Assembly: GCA_038496675.1 (NCBI GenBank)
Contig: CM076659.1
Coordinates: 21,106,065 to 21,170,064, forward strand
Direction of reading: 5' to 3'
DNA length: 64,000 nucleotides
Source of the DNA: Rachycentron canadum
Lineage: Eukaryota; Chordata; Actinopteri; Carangiformes; Rachycentridae
Shown here: positions 1-13,500 of the stretch, in pieces
Numbering within the stretch: position 1 is the first letter of the stretch
Layout of the letters: each line of letters begins with the position of its first letter
Notes under the pieces: model-generated
Database searches by the model: none
What the model was told of the DNA's origin: nothing
The model's input: the letters and a program-made list of their open reading frames with translations, nothing else
Translations under genes and position numbers: made by a program

Positions 1-37
1 CCACCCCCCCCCCCCCCCCGCCCCCACCCACCCACCT
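1..37. repeat. C-rich low-complexity tract
   Basis: Almost pure C with CCCA units at the very start of the window; it may continue upstream. Confidence 0.9.
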
Positions 38-262
38 TTTCTGACTTTCTGTCTCTCTTTCCCTCCCTCATTCTGCCTTTCCTCCTCGTCTCTCTCCACT
101 GTGTAACCCTAATGTTTTGGCCTGTCAGCGGAGGCCCACAGAGAACCAATTAGTTGTAGGTTTTTATGCTTTGCTGTTGAGACACTTTTGCAACATGTGC
201 ACTTTCACTCACACAAAGTGTTTCTGTGTCTATCAATATTAAAATCAGAAGAAGCAGCTAGC

Positions 263-266
<4 letters not shown>

Positions 267-293
<27 letters not shown>
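267..293. repeat. (GT)n microsatellite
   Basis: About 13 uninterrupted GT units, followed by a broken GTGTGTAT stretch to 309. Confidence 0.95.
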
Positions 294-1360
294 CATATGT
301 GTGTGTATATGGCGGTATCTCTCTCAGAGTTTCCAGGAAGAAGTATCAGAGATGGACTGTTTGGACTGACCAGGGCAGCGCCACAGTGGGACTTAGTCTG
401 AATACAAGACATATCACAGGATGTTCTTCATCACTTCTTTTGAAGTGTAAATGCGGAAGGTGAAAGTGCGAAGCCAATGAATGAGCACAAATGGAAATTA
501 GACAACCAAAAGCCCCAGCTTTGTGTTTGGGCATCTGATTTTAAAATGAACCCCTCACTGAAATAAATGATGACAGACTCATTTAAATGTTTTTAATCTA
601 AAAATAATATCAGCAGCCAGCAGATTTTAAAAAAAGTTCTCCACCGATTTAATGCCGCACTCCGAGAACGTTATCAGACTCAAGGTGGACCGTTTCCTTC
701 TCCCTTGTTAAAGCCTGGCTTCTGCATACCCACAATGCGTCTTAATGTGTCACTGCACAAATTTGGATGTGTCATGCTAAAAGCGGCTAATGTACCCCTG
801 AGTCAAGTAGGTCACACTGAGTCACCGTTAACTAAAACAGCACATATTAGCAGTTTGTGATCTGGTGTTGCTAAAAGCAGGACGTGTTTGTCAGAGCCTT
901 TCAAAATAAATCTGATCCCTGACAAAAATCACTCGACTGACCGATCTGCTTCCACTGCGGTTCAGATTTGGTTTGATAGGCACTTGCTTTGGCTCCGAAC
1001 CATCATTATCCCCATGACCACGAGAGGTTATATGGTACCTTTACAATTTGTTTTACAAGGAAAGACACAATTGAGGACAAACAATAAAACGTAATTATGA
1101 AACAAACTGATTTGAAAACAGTTTAAAGGTTTTACAACATCGGGGAGAAGATAAAAGAGGAAAGTCAATGAAGTCTAGTAAAAATGAAATAGAAGACTCT
1201 AAAACTGATTAACTGATAAAATAGAAACAGTGGATTATAATAAATTTAAGTGGTTAGAAGTAGATTCAGACCCCAAGCCTGGAGAAAGCACACCTATGAA
1301 AAATATGTCTGTAAGAGGGACTTAAAAGAGGCTAAAGAGCTCACTGGTCTAATCTCTTCA

Positions 1361-1388
1361 GGCCCAGAGGCCCAGAGGCCCAGAGGAG
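1361..1388. repeat. (GGCCCAGA)3 short tandem repeat
   Basis: Three consecutive GGCCCAGA units followed by a partial unit; another GGCCCAG follows at 1391. Confidence 0.85.
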
Positions 1389-1808
1389 GGGGCCCAGTTA
1401 ACTTTGATCTGCAGCTGAGATTGTAGAATAATATAATATCATATAATATGTTAGAAATAAAGATTGTTCAAATATCTAGTGTTGTCAGTTTTGTGGTGAC
1501 GTCTGTGTCCTTGTGTCACAGCACCACCTGTACCATTTCCACGTGCGTTCTGCGGTCCATGTGCTGTCCAACACAGTGAGCACATGGATCTGGGTTGTGC
1601 CAACTGTTCATCCAAAACTTCCAGGAACCATTATTTTATCGAGGTTACACCAAGTTCACTTACATGTCACAATTCTGCCGTTTCTACTGTGTTAAGAGAT
1701 TTACGCATAAGTGGAACACACAGGAATTCACACAGGATCACACGTGCATAACTTCAACAAGAAGAACTGCACAGCTCTTGAATAAAAATACTCACAAATG
1801 CGCGTGCG

Positions 1809-1835
1809 CACACACACACACACACACACACACAC
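1809..1835. repeat. (CA)n microsatellite
   Basis: About 13 CA units. The 204-codon frame across it reads as poly-TH and is not a gene. Confidence 0.95.
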
Positions 1836-3214
1836 CTCCTTTCCCTTCAGAACTGGGCCGCCTGGGTCTTCGCACTTTGAATTCGTTTCCAAATGGACTG
1901 AAACCAAAGCATGTTAGACACACTCGGATGCTCTGCGGTGCAGAAGGACGAGATACACCATGTACTCAAGATGTTGTGGGTTTGACTCCAGCTTTTGGCA
2001 TTTGTCATCCAACTTGTCTCGTCCTTGTTCTTCCCAGTTTCCTTTCCTCTTTGTCTCTAGTTCCCTCTCTGTGTCCTATTTTTTTTTTTTCAGTTTTTCC
2101 CTTTCATTTCGAAGTGTTTCACTGGCATCAGACTTGTCTGCCACTGCCAGAGCCTCTTGTCTCACATTGCCTCTCTAACCCTCTGCGCGTTAAACCACAA
2201 TCCTGTTAATCCCACTAGTAATGGTGTGTATTGGGAGAGGTATCAAACATGACTACTGGGGTTGGTTCTTTGGCCGAGTTACATCCACGAAAAACAAGGA
2301 TTCAGCACCATATGTCCAACAGCTTTTCAGAGCCCACTGTGGAAAATCCTTGATTTCTAATTAGACACAAATGAGCAATGCTCTTATATCTGTTTAAAAC
2401 ATTTTCTTTATATCGTGTAAAAAAAAAAAAGTATGATCAAAATAAAGAGCGAGCACAAACACGACATACAATGCTCAAAAAACAAAGTCGGTTTACTAGG
2501 CAAGTATTTTGGTATCAGGTGAGAGTTTGACTGCCGTTGACCTACGTGTAGAAGCTGGGGCCCTCTTCTGTAGGGCATATTTGACTGTTTGACAAGTGGA
2601 TCTAGATTTTGTCGACACTACAGATCCAAGGTTGTCATCCATATTTATCCAGTTCGGTGTGTGTCAGTCAGATCTAGCCTCCAGAATCTGTGCACCAGCT
2701 CTTCATCCGTAAACATGTACTTTCATATTTAGTTTTAAGTTTTGGCACTTTTCTGAATGTAATTACTTGGTCATGTACAACCTAAGACCATCCACCTACG
2801 CACATATCTTCAGGGGAACTTTGGAGTTTTCAGCAAAATGTTGAGTGCACTTTTTCTTTTACAGACATAAAAATAAACAAACAAAAAAAAAAAAAAAAAC
2901 ATAACCATAGTTTTGTCACTTGTATATTATGGATTTCTGCCATTAGTACAGGTTTTGTTCCACAGACAGAGGAGGGAAGCTGTAATGAATGGACCATAAT
3001 CAAAGACTCCATTTACCTATTACTGTCAGTTCTGACCCTTCTTTCTTAGGGTGGATAAAGACAACAACTGCAGTGGTTGGGACAAAAAACTCAGGCCACG
3101 ACCCTTGAAACCTAAATTGTGAGACTCTTCTGTAAAAAAAACTATCTTTTCTCTTTTATTACTTGTCCCTTTAATGAGTGAGTTTATTTATATCATCTTG
3201 TGATAGGAATGTCT

Positions 3215-3600
3215 GATATCTTTGCTTAGGAGACGAGCCCATAGTAGTAGGAGGGGTGGTTCAACAAAACAGGAATGTGACACAGGGTATATCTCAGGTG
3301 TTCGATTCCCATGTAAAAGTAGCAGTTTGTGTTGTTTGTATTATCCATGACCATTCAACAAAGTTGAACAAACAAAGTCATGTTGTAAAGATCATCCAAC
3401 GTTGAAGAACTACTCATCTTAACCCAAGTCACCATCTTTTCCTAAACCTAACCAAGCCATGACCATTATTATAGTAACCATAGCGACGAAAGCTGCGCTA
3501 TTTCAGGAGACGGCTCCTATGGGTCATATCACAGGGTTCAGAAAAACGACCTGTGTGGTTGGTCAGGTTGGAGGACTTGCCGTCAGTTGCTGAACTTTCA
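3215..3600 (+). repeat. dispersed repeat family K, copy 1
   Basis: Shares ordered blocks with copies at 5036, 34015 and 50655: GGTTCAACAAAACAGGAATG, GTTCGATTCCCATGTAAAAG, a block around CAACAAAGTTGAACAAACAA, CTTTTCCTAAACCTAACCAA and GCGACGAAAGC. The family is recognised both by comparison inside this window and as a type common in fish genomes. The GTTCGATTCC piece resembles a Pol III B-box, but no A-box lies at the right distance. Confidence 0.78.
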
Positions 3601-4002
3601 TTGGTTTTCCATCGGGAAATCAGTAGGAAAACATTTGAAAAATCATGTTCAAATCTGCTGAAACACAACTCCTTTATTTCATTTGTTTCTCTATTTTTGG
3701 GTGGAGTATGTCACTCTGCAAGGATGGGGAGAATTATACTGAAAGTTGACTTTCAGAAAGTCTGTGTGTTCATTAGACAAAATGTATGGTAGGTGTGATC
3801 AATACTATATGTAGGTGGGTTGTTCAAGTGATAGTTGGACCGTGTTTTTCTTGCCACGAGGTCAATATCTTTAGGGTGTATTTTAAGTATTTGCTGCCCT
3901 TCTGCTCATACGAGGTTCATGTGAGAATCTGCGTGGCTAAGGTAAGACATCAAAAACGTTCTCCAGCAGCCGTATGATGGCTTTAGGTATCTTTGGTAGA
4001 GG

Positions 4003-4026
4003 TTTTTTTTTTTTTTTTTTTTTTTT
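4003..4026. repeat. poly(T), 24 bases
   Basis: Uninterrupted T run. No retroposed body is visible next to it. Confidence 0.9.
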
Positions 4027-4687
4027 AGACATATCAGATGCCAGCTGTACTTATAAAGGCCCTTGCACTGTTAAACTTGTTTTAACAAAGTGTCGACATT
4101 ATAAAGGTGAGTTAACCTCTTACCACCCACAGTTCCGCCCACGGGATGTAAGCACAATGATGTCTCACAGACTGCAAGTACTCTGAAAGGTTACATGAAT
4201 ATAAACATGTAATGTATGTATTGATAAGTAACATGTAAACCCCGTGATAAATATAATCCTAGGACAGCGCATGGCAGAGTGTGTGTAACTGAAGGCTTAA
4301 AAAAAAAACCTTTAAAACAGTCTGCCAGTACAAGAACAAGATAACTATGTTTCTAAATTCTTTGCATGCAGCTAACAAGCTAAAATAGTAGATTGGCTTT
4401 ATTACTTAGGCAGACCATCCCCAAAAGAGCGTGGGTGGTTATAGACTGTATATATATATATACATAAAGCAGTATGTGTGGAAAAAATTGGATTGTGCAT
4501 GTTTTGTTTGAGACACTTCCTTTCTCTAAAAACAACAATGTCTTCAGAGAATATAACTTGTGTTCTCTAATTGCAGCGGCTACATCAAATGCATATAATT
4601 TATTAAATCAATAGTAACTGGAACACTCACACTGTAAAAATATTACCCCATAGGTCATTTGTGAAGCTTAATACAACCCATAGGCTT

Positions 4688-4985
4688 TGTTCAGACTGCA
4701 GGAAAATCTGATTTCTTTCTCAAATCAGATCTTCAGGACAGAGTGTCTTCCCTGCTCCGTTTAGGTGGTCAGATCAGATTTGTTTGTCGAGACATCACCT
4801 CTGTAGGTGCATGGGTTGCTGGGGTAACAACATACACCGGTGACGTGGCCTCCTTTCAGCTTTGCCTGGCCACCTCCACGTGTGGTTTGGACCCCGTTTG
4901 TACAAATCATGTTTCGTCCATGTTTTTTGCTGTCCAGACTTTTTCAAATCAATCTGGATCAATGGGGATGTGTCGGATTTGTGTT
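4688..4985 (+). mobile_element. MITE-like dispersed element ('gttcagactgcagg')
   Basis: Begins with TTGTTCAGACTGCAGGAAAA, then CTCAAATCAGATCTTCAGGA, TTAGGTGGTCAGATCAGATT, GAGACATCACCTCTGTAGG, GTGACGTGGCCTCCTTTCAG and CAATCTGGATCAATGGGG. This order matches a non-autonomous element frequent in teleosts, recognised from general knowledge. The right terminal repeat is eroded. It has no transposase. The open frame covering it is not a gene. Confidence 0.72.
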
Positions 4986-5035
4986 GGGCAAGTGAATAGG
5001 GCCATGATTTTTACATTTGAACATTGTATAGTGGG

Positions 5036-5405
5036 GTGACCTCTAGGGGCCATGATAATTATGATGGGAGCAAAGGTGGTGGTCAGTGGATTCAGCGGTG
5101 GGTGGATGGGTTGACAAAGGACTTTTACATTAGAGACTGCTGTTTGTTCCCTGTTTCAAACAATAAGTCAGTCGATTTCACAGCCTTCACAGCTTATTAT
5201 TGCAATCACGATGATGAATGTCCTTCTTAACCCAAACTAAAATCTTTTCCTCAATCTAACCAACTGGCTTTTGTATCTAAATCTAACCAAATTATTCCAC
5301 AACCTGAACAACAACCTTAACATTACCTTCCACTGGGTGGGTTATAACCGAAGGTAGAGACAAACGACCTGCATGGTTGTTTTAGTTGGAGACATGGACA
5401 TATTG
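5036..5405 (+). repeat. dispersed repeat family K, copy 2
   Basis: The start GTGACCTCTAGGGGCCATGA aligns with GTGACATCTAGCGGTC at 34015 and, inverted, with the segment ending near 50915. Further blocks are GGATGGGTTGACAAAGG, TTAACCCAAACTAAAATCTT, TTTTCCTCAATCTAACCAAC and CAACGACCTGCATGG-like text shared with copy 1. Confidence 0.75.
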
Positions 5406-6474
5406 CCCATTCGTGAGCAGCCAAGATGAGTGGCACTCTAACAGCTAACATTACTACAAGTACTTAAACATTATACAGGTCTTTTGTAAACTTCCATCTG
5501 CCAGTATAACTATCTGACTCTATCTGAAGTCTAAAAATATATATTAGTGTGTTGGAGAATGTATAATTAACTGGAAAAAATAGTATAAGTGGAGAGTTTT
5601 CTCTGGAGAAATGTACTGGGTTTAACATTTCCAAATATGACTTTATCATGACTCATTATTGGTCTTGCCATTATCATCAATATTATGAATATTGCATTAA
5701 ATATAAGATTGTTAGGGGTACATTTGTTTGAATATATATTTAAACCCACTTGCCTGGACGTATGTAACCTCTATATACCATTATACATAAGGCTGCATTG
5801 TGGTCAGATTTCAGCTTGGCAGGCTAATAACTCCCCTGTTAGCTAAAGAGATACCATTTAAATTAACTTGCAGGACATTTGAATAGCAGCGCGAAGCCTT
5901 CCTCATTTCATAAGAGCAATATGACTGTGGATTACAACACAAGAGGTTGACGGAGCATCAGGAAGGATGGAGCCGGGAGCACACCTGCACCTAATTAAAC
6001 CCCCAACCCCTTTCAGATTGTGATGGTGGTGGAGGACGCCTGAACTGGAGGGTGGAGCCGGACTGTCACATGTTAAATGCTTTAAAAGCTGCTCTATACT
6101 TGCCAAATTGTTGACTTCATCATCATAACAGAGAATATTGACTTTGAGTCGGGGTTTAATTAAAATATGAACTGAATCAGAGAGGTCTCTCACATTTTCT
6201 TTACACAGCAGTGAAAGCTGGACTGTGGATATAATTTTAGTGGATTTTTTTTTTTCCCTCAAAGACAGCAGAGGGATGATGGGATCTCTCCTGGGGAAAA
6301 GTTCTGCATCAAGCTCGCCTTGCCAGCAGCCATACATTCACCTGATGTTGACAGATTGCTGTGACCATCCGCTGCTTTTTTCTCCGGCCAGCTATCCACA
6401 TTTCCCTGGACACCTCTACTGAGGATGCAGCCAGTCGTTGACCCACAGCTTTCCTGGAAGTCTCTGAGGGATGG

Positions 6475-6476
<2 letters not shown>

Positions 6477-6512
<36 letters not shown>
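6477..6512. repeat. (GT)n microsatellite with GGGT tail
   Basis: About 18 GT units, then GGGTGGGTGGGGG to 6525. Confidence 0.95.
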
Positions 6513-6521
<9 letters not shown>

Positions 6522-7173
6522 GGGGCATTAAACAGCAAGTGTGTTGCCAGTCTTAGTCGCTTCCTTGAGGGTGCAGGTGGTGGCTCACCATCTGCTGGCT
6601 TCCCGCCTGAAGAAGACAGTCCACTGGCTCTACCTTACTTCAGATATCAGCTGGCATCAGACACTCTGGTTAAACCTGTCTAAGCACCTAAATGTGGGAT
6701 CCCACTGAGCCCTGGAGTCACAGTCAGCTGCTCGTGTGTGAAATTGCACGTGTGACCCCCACAGATTTGAAAGTTAGCTCCTCATGTTTAACTCACTGTG
6801 AGGAAGCCATTTACTGTGTGATAGTATGTGTGTCTGTCTGTGTACATGCATTTTGAAAAGATTTTCATACAGCTTGTCAACCCCCTCCTCTTCCTCCTCC
6901 TTCTCCTCCTCTGCGGGAGGTGTGACTGGTTCCACCTGACAATGACACTCGTGCTCTAACAAGTTAATTCTGTTGTTTCTCTCGCCTGACCCGGATCTAA
7001 TGATTGACTATATAATTATGATCACTGACAGACATTTGTTTGTGTGTGTTTAAATTAACTAACTATGGTAAATGAAAATTACTCTCTTTTCCACTTGCTC
7101 TCACAAATGTACCCAAATATTAAGTAATTCCAGTTTAGCACTTTATTTCAAACAAACCAGGTATTATTTATTT

Positions 7174-7201
7174 ATTCATTCATTCATTCATTCATTCATT
7201 C
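7174..7201. repeat. (ATTC)7 tetranucleotide microsatellite
   Basis: Seven clean ATTC units preceded by TATTTATT, suggesting slippage from an AT-rich precursor. Confidence 0.95.
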
Positions 7202-8256
7202 TGTTCACAATCAACTTTAAACTGGATGGTTATAATAAGCTCACAAAGGTCATAGATGGACAGGGACACGACATAATGAATATGAAAATCAGGTGAAGCA
7301 GAAGATGCGTCCTGTGACACAAAACTTCGGGTGCACCATGTCCTAAGGTGGACCGATTCTGATTGGTTGTGTTTGGGCTTCATCAAAAATTAGTCGCTTT
7401 TAATTTCCATAATGTCCAGTGTGTGTGACACATGGCCAACAAGGCTTCTGCAACTTTGTGCTTGAGGGAGTATTGTCATCCTACCCTCTCACTGAAAGCA
7501 TCAGTAAAGAAGTGTACTGACCCTCCTATTAACCTGCAGCGCTATCATAATTTGAGGCTCTGTGACTCCAGTATGTGCCGCTGAGGCCGTGCAACTCTGA
7601 ATTTATATACATGTTTGTGGTTATTTTGCATTTCATTACACCAAATCAAGCATTCGTGTTAACTCATCTTTTGTTTCCGTGACAACTTCATTAGGATGAA
7701 GTATCGACTTAATCAGGGGTCATAAGGTTCACCCGCTAAGGTTAATGGCAGTTTCGTGCAGTGAGATGTTCAAACACATTGTTATCTTACACTTGTGGCA
7801 TTTAAATCAAAACGAGATGTCACCGACAGCGCTGTACAAAATTAGTCATCACAGGGAAACCTGTGGGTGAATGATTTCTGATTCCTTAATGTTGCCGTTA
7901 AGCTGAAGTGCTCCCCCGCGTCTTTGGAAGGATCCCAACCATTTGAACCCATCTGCAACATTTTTTAAAATTATGAATCATTGAGAAAGGTCTGTTCTAT
8001 TCTTTACTTCGCTGCCTCCACCGAGACGCCCTTGAGCACCATCGCCGACAGGGTGGCCCATGGTCAGCGGTGTGACTTTGGTTCAGCTCCCAGATGGGAA
8101 CGTGTAGAGAAAGCAAAGCAGGAAATGGAGCTACCAGTGCTCGTCTGGGTAGAAGTAAAAGAAAAGTAATGAATATGTATTCATTCTGTCACATAAACAA
8201 ACATTTAAATAGCTTTTTGTCTGACTTGCATATGTATCAGCCTCAACCCATCCTCG

Positions 8257-8260
<4 letters not shown>

Positions 8261-8308
<48 letters not shown>
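8261..8308. repeat. (CA)24 microsatellite
   Basis: About 24 uninterrupted CA units followed by interrupted CAGACACAGACAAACACA. Confidence 0.95.
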
Positions 8309-8313
<5 letters not shown>

Positions 8314-8479
8314 AGACAAACACAAACACAGGTGGGCTGGATGAATAGATAAATAAATAGAAGACATTTTAATAACAAAGATATTGCCTTTAATTCAAAT
8401 TGTTAAGTGTGGTGCCATTTGTCAGAGACGGAGCTAATGATCTGTTCATAATGGAAATGAAAACATAAACAGGGGAAGG

Positions 8480-8639
8480 AGAGGTGAGGGTGATAGAAGA
8501 GGAGGAAGGCGAAGACGGTGAGCAATGGGAAATAGATTGTGGAAAAGACAAAAGGGAAGAAAACATGGGAAAATTGAGAGAGAAAAAAGAGAGACGTGTC
8601 AGAAAAGAAGCCAGCCAAGGAAGACAGAAATTGAACGGG

Positions 8640-8670
<31 letters not shown>

Positions 8671-8765
8671 TAAAATAATCGCATACAAAGACAGAATCCA
8701 GGAAAAGACACGGAGACAAAGAAAGATGGCGACAACAGGATTTGTATTCAGGCTCTGTCAGACTC
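8480..8765. repeat. purine-rich tract with poly(A)25
   Basis: The plus strand is strongly A/G-rich, for example GAGGAGGAAGGCGAAGA, and includes an A run at 8640-8665. Open frames here are K/E/R-rich low-complexity translations. Confidence 0.85.
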
Positions 8766-10010
8766 TTCTTTCAGCCTATTAATTAAAGCCTATCCCAATT
8801 GTTCTAAAAATGAACCAGCCAGTCGGCAGACAACCTCACACATCATTAAGTCTCTGATTACATCTACAGCACGTCTACTGCTTTAAAAAAAAAAAACAAA
8901 AAAACAAAAAAAAAAAACAGAAATGATTACAGCTACAGCTATTAAATAAGGCAGAAATCATTACATGTGCTGTCAAGTCAACAGCTATTAAATAGGCCTG
9001 AAAAACAATGACAGTGATGCTGATTTGTTCTCTGATACCGCAGCCAGAGAAAGAAGGCGAAATGAGAGAGACCAGGTGGGAGGAAGGGAAGAGACGAGGG
9101 GAACGGAGGATGAAGGATATGAAGCAAAGCGCCACAAAGGAAGAGATACAAGTATGAGAGAGAATCAAAGGCCTAACAAGCCAACAAAGTGTGAAAGACA
9201 ATTAGCTTTCCATGAATTCCAGACATCTGTGAGTGTCTTTTCTTCTCTATTTCCACAGCATGAAATGAGACCAGAAACGTAGCTGTCTTCGTAGCCAACG
9301 CTGGCCCGCTAATTAAGCAACGCCGACCAAGCTCTGGAGTGCTATTCTCCCATGCCGTATTTTGTCTCTTGGAGGCTTTGGAAACAAATGTGCTCTCTGT
9401 AGCTCATTATTCAAGAGTTGGAATTCATTCATGAAGCAGTTTGAAGAACACACACCACAGACACACAGATTCAAGAAAACAACATAAGATATGGCTTTTG
9501 TTTTTTTTTACTTAAAATTTGGCCCTGGAACAAAACAGCTTTGTTACCCAGGTCTTGTTACAAGTTTGGATCCAAGTGCTGTGAACTGCTGCTATTATGA
9601 ACCACTCCATCATAATTAAAAGTCAATATAATGCAACCGCTCACTTCTGCTCACGATATACAACTGTAGGAGGGATTTGTGTTATGAACAACTGATCACC
9701 TGCCAAAGTAACAAAGGCAGCATCAGTGTGTGGGATCAAAAGTGTCCAGTCATCCCAAAAGAATAAGCTTTCATGTTGAAGTGCAACCGAATCCAAAAGT
9801 TTCTTTCTTTGACATCACGTTGTCAGTAAACTTTGTCCTGGGATGAGGCGCATTGAGGTTTGAAGGTCAAAGTTACACTGGAATTCATATGGGAAAGTTT
9901 GTGTGTGTGTGAGTGTGAGTGTGTGTGTTAGAGAGGGAGGTGTGTCAGATTGAGAAGTCTGTCACAAAGGAACCAATAAATGGAACTTTGATGGCTCAGA
10001 CCACAGGAGA

Positions 10011-10076
10011 CACACACACACACACACACAGAGAGAACTTCAAAGATGCTCTACCTGCCACTTCCACACTCAAGGT

Positions 10077-10126
<50 letters not shown>
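10011..10126. repeat. (CA)10 and (GT)23 pair with 49-nt spacer
   Basis: (CA)n at 10011-10030, then unique sequence, then (GT)n at 10080-10126. The two arrays are complementary to each other across the spacer. Confidence 0.93.
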
Positions 10127-10129
<3 letters not shown>

Positions 10130-10434
10130 CGAGAAGCACTGATCCATAGAGGACAGGTTGAAATAGTAGGATGAGAGAGAGAGAAACGGGGGTTTGGGGA
10201 GGGGGCTGATCCCCGGCCACTGTCCCATGGAGCAGCAGCAGTGTCGACAGTGAATCCACAGCAGAGGTGAAAGGGGTTAAGGATTTCTGCAGCATCACAG
10301 ACTCATTTAAGGACTAAATGAAGCAAAATATTAAGCTGCTATATGAATACGTCAGAGATGTCAAGATCACGACAGCAGTAAAATGGGAAATAATTCAAAT
10401 GGTTTAAATTATTTCATTTTTTAAATTATATTAA

Positions 10435-10560
10435 ATCAAGTTCAAATTTATTTATATAATATCAAATCATAACAAAGTTATCTTGAGGCACTTTACATAT
10501 AGAGCAGGTCTTGACCAAACTCTTTAAAAAACGATTTAAAGGGAACCAACAAATCCTAAA
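10435..10560 (-). repeat. dispersed teleost repeat fragment ('aggcactttacatatagagcagg')
   Basis: The stretch TTCAAATTTATTTATATAAT, ATCAAATCATAACAAAGTTATC, AGGCACTTTACATATAGAGCAGGTC and ACCAAACTCTTTAA is the terminal part of a repeat common in percomorph fish. The other end of what I take to be the same family occurs at 50450-50590 in the opposite orientation. Strand is given relative to that copy. Confidence 0.75.
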
Positions 10561-10564
10561 TTCA

Positions 10565-13500
10565 TGATTAGATATGTATATGATCAATTATTTTTCATTT
10601 TTCAAGTTTATTCCCATGTATTGGGTCTGAAAACCACCCAATTAATCATCATTAAATTGTATAATTGCATTATTATTAACACTACTGCTACTAATAATAA
10701 TGATATTAATAAAAATAATAATATCAAAATCTTGTTACAAGGACAATCACTTCAGCAAAATAAAAGGAAATCCGCTCATTTACCCTCTTATGAAATTGCT
10801 TTACGGACTTAAAGTACATTTTTTTCAATTCACAGTTTCATTGAAGCAGAATCAAATGCGTCACAGATGACATTATAGACAAATCTGGCTCTCCAAAGGC
10901 TGCGCATACTGAAAAAAAAATTGATTGTTGAGGACATCCAACTGTCCACAATGCAGAGCTGTGGAGACAAAACAGAGTCTGATAATTAGCGAGACATCCT
11001 GTATGGTTGAGCAATCACCTGCCGGGAGCAGAGAGGTATTTTAAGTTAGTTAATTATCAGTGTTGTTAAGGATAAAAATGTAAAAAAATTGCTCCTTTGA
11101 TACAAAGGCTGTGGCTGCACAGCAAGTATGAGGTTCAAAGACAGAGGGAGGAGGAGATGAGAGGTCATGGTGTAAACTTTGGGAGAGCAGTGAGACTTTT
11201 CTGCAGTCACACGCCCGCGTTGTATGTGTGCGTGTTTGTGTGTGTCCGTGTGAGGTCGATAACACATGACCTGACACAAAGCCATATCCCAGCAGTGTGA
11301 CCAACAACAAAGACAGGTAGAGATAAAGGCTGAGAGGGCAGGGCAGTGAGAGACAGGGGGAGGAGGAGGAGGGACAGAAAAGAGAGAGAGAGAGAAGGCA
11401 AAGGGACAGGAAGAGGAGAAAGAGGAAGGAGAAGAGCAAGATGTGAGAGCAATTTTGATAACAAATGACCTGCCACAAAGTCCATATACCTGTGGCAGGA
11501 TCTGTTGAGGGAAGAGAGACTTTGGACAGTGGCTATTATCACTTCAAAGTCTCACCGGGGAGTTGGGAAGTTCTCATCGACTGTGTATGCTGGAGCAGTA
11601 TGTCTTCTACAAGCACTCTGAGGTGGAGAGCACAGGCTTTCGACTGCCATTTAGCCTGTGTGACACAAGAAAACCTCCAACTGCTGAACTCTTGGGACGA
11701 AAGAAATACTCTGAAACAGCATTCAAAGCAACGTAAAGCTAAAACTTATGACTGAAGTTCTGTAGCGCAGTAAGTCGAGCTCATAGGACTTGATGTTGGA
11801 ATCCCTTAAGATAAATGGTACCAGTGTCTTGTGCCGTGAGTGGGGAAGGGGTAAAAACTTCATCGGGGTCATCGGGTGGAATTGTGCGCTTTGGTATATT
11901 GGCTTGGTGGTCAAGCAGTGTTTCCAGCTTTGCTGTTACGTGATCTGCTCGTCTTCCAAAAAACATTTTCATTTTCAAACACTTCTGGTTCTGCCTTGTG
12001 TGGCTACAGTATTTCACAATCCAGGAAAACAGCACCGAGGTGAGGGCTCCACATCGGTCTTTACCTGGTCAAAGATCGGAATACCCTCCTTAGCAAAGAG
12101 AAGCAGACAAAAACCAAAACTAAAAGGGCAAAGTGCAGGTCAGGGCCAGGTTTAAAAGGTCATACACGTGGGCAGGCAGGAGAAAAACAAGGTTAGAAAG
12201 CTGAGGCCATTCAGACCATAACTTAGCAAACGGGTGAATATATTAAATCAGGTGACTACTGGGAAGCAGGTGTGTGGTCAGGTGAGGAATGGTGAGGTCT
12301 TTAACAACAGCACAGGTTGGGTTAAAAAGATGAGCTAGTTTGTCAAGTTATACACAAGTGAAATACAGTGAATCAATTTTTATGTGCGAGTGGAGAATCG
12401 AGTTATATGTAGCACAATTATTTCGTAAGCATTTTTTTCAGGCGGTAGCCTCAATTTGAAAGTAAAATCCCTGTGTGGAAATTATGTAAAGCCACAGTGC
12501 AAATATATAGGATGTTTTGCTTGTTTTATTTTGCTGATTTTTGTGTAAAAATAAGGCAATCCCAGTGAAAATTGGTGTGGTCTCTGCTGCTTTCAGCCAA
12601 TTCATCTCAGTGACCGTGAAATCGCAGTGACTTTTTTGATTCTACCGCCGGGAGTCTTCAAAGACACACTTTGCTTGGGTGATGGGCGGACTAGTTGGGG
12701 TGTTATTGCTGCCATGAGATGGCACGTATTTAAATGAAAATATCTAGTTTGGCACTTAACTGTTGACCTGAGCCGCACTGCCAGAGAAGGCAGACAAGGC
12801 AAATGTTTGCTCGCCCCCCAAGTGGAAAAGGGGCCCCTGATGGCTACTAACTATGAACATGCTTAATTTTCCCATTAAGGCACTGTAATGTGAATTGCCA
12901 CTGCCCCAAACCCCCCCCCCCAAAGCGGGGCCTTAATGATGTGTGCTGTAGCTAGTGTCTACTGATAGCCTGCACCTGTGGCGTTAAGGGAACATTGATA
13001 AACCGTATGATCTACCATAGTCTGCCTGTGATGCGTTTAGGGGACTTCCAGTTGGCGTGTAAACTGGGGGTGGGGAGTTGGGCCGGGGCTCCTTTTTGCC
13101 TGTGATTCTATGTTCGCCAATGTTCTTGACCTAAAAAAAAAAAAAAAGTTGACAAGTTGATGAAACAATCTATATTCCAGATCCACTTAGCGACTTGTTG
13201 TGGAGCTTTTGGATGAATTAAAGTCTCTAGCAGCAAATGGATTTTGAATATAATCTTCCATTATAGCCAATCATATCTTTTAAATGATTTAGGCACACTT
13301 CTACTGCTTTATTTTTAACTGCAGTAATCAACGTCACTCCACAACTTCCATCAGCACCAACTGTTACCATTGAAACTGCTAATGAAGAATAGCTGCATTT
13401 GCATGCAGCTCATAGGAGATAGAGTTGCAATAACAATTGCACGGTAAGAATTTGCACTGAAGTGGCTTTTCATTTCATTTTAATTAGAATGAAATGGCTT

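Larger units (their letters stand above)
310..3210. other. non-coding stretch, no gene seen
   Basis: Apart from the microsatellites listed, this is unique-looking AT-rich sequence. Open frames up to 204 codons cross the (CA)n array or pyrimidine-rich DNA and show no protein family features. Confidence 0.6.
5410..10430. other. non-coding stretch with microsatellites
   Basis: The 144-codon minus-strand frame at 5903-6337 shows no domain that I recognise. The remainder is simple repeats and unique sequence. Confidence 0.6.

Noticed and set aside
1595..2209. 204-codon frame on the plus strand
   Set aside because: It crosses (CA)n, giving poly-TH, and a pyrimidine-rich tail. No start context, family match or splice structure.
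3300..3325. B-box-like GTTCGATTCCC suggesting a Pol III gene
   Set aside because: No A-box at the right distance and no cloverleaf. It is part of family K, and the same word recurs in other copies.
8015..8110. Possible SINE remnant around CGCCCTTGAGCACCATCGCC
   Set aside because: Only one short phrase resembles a fish SINE ('cccttgagcaa'); the flanking blocks do not follow in order.
12050..12330. Possible LTR or other repeat with GGCAGGCAGGAG and GGTCAGGTGAGG phrases
   Set aside because: No terminal TG/CA repeats, primer site or second copy could be identified.
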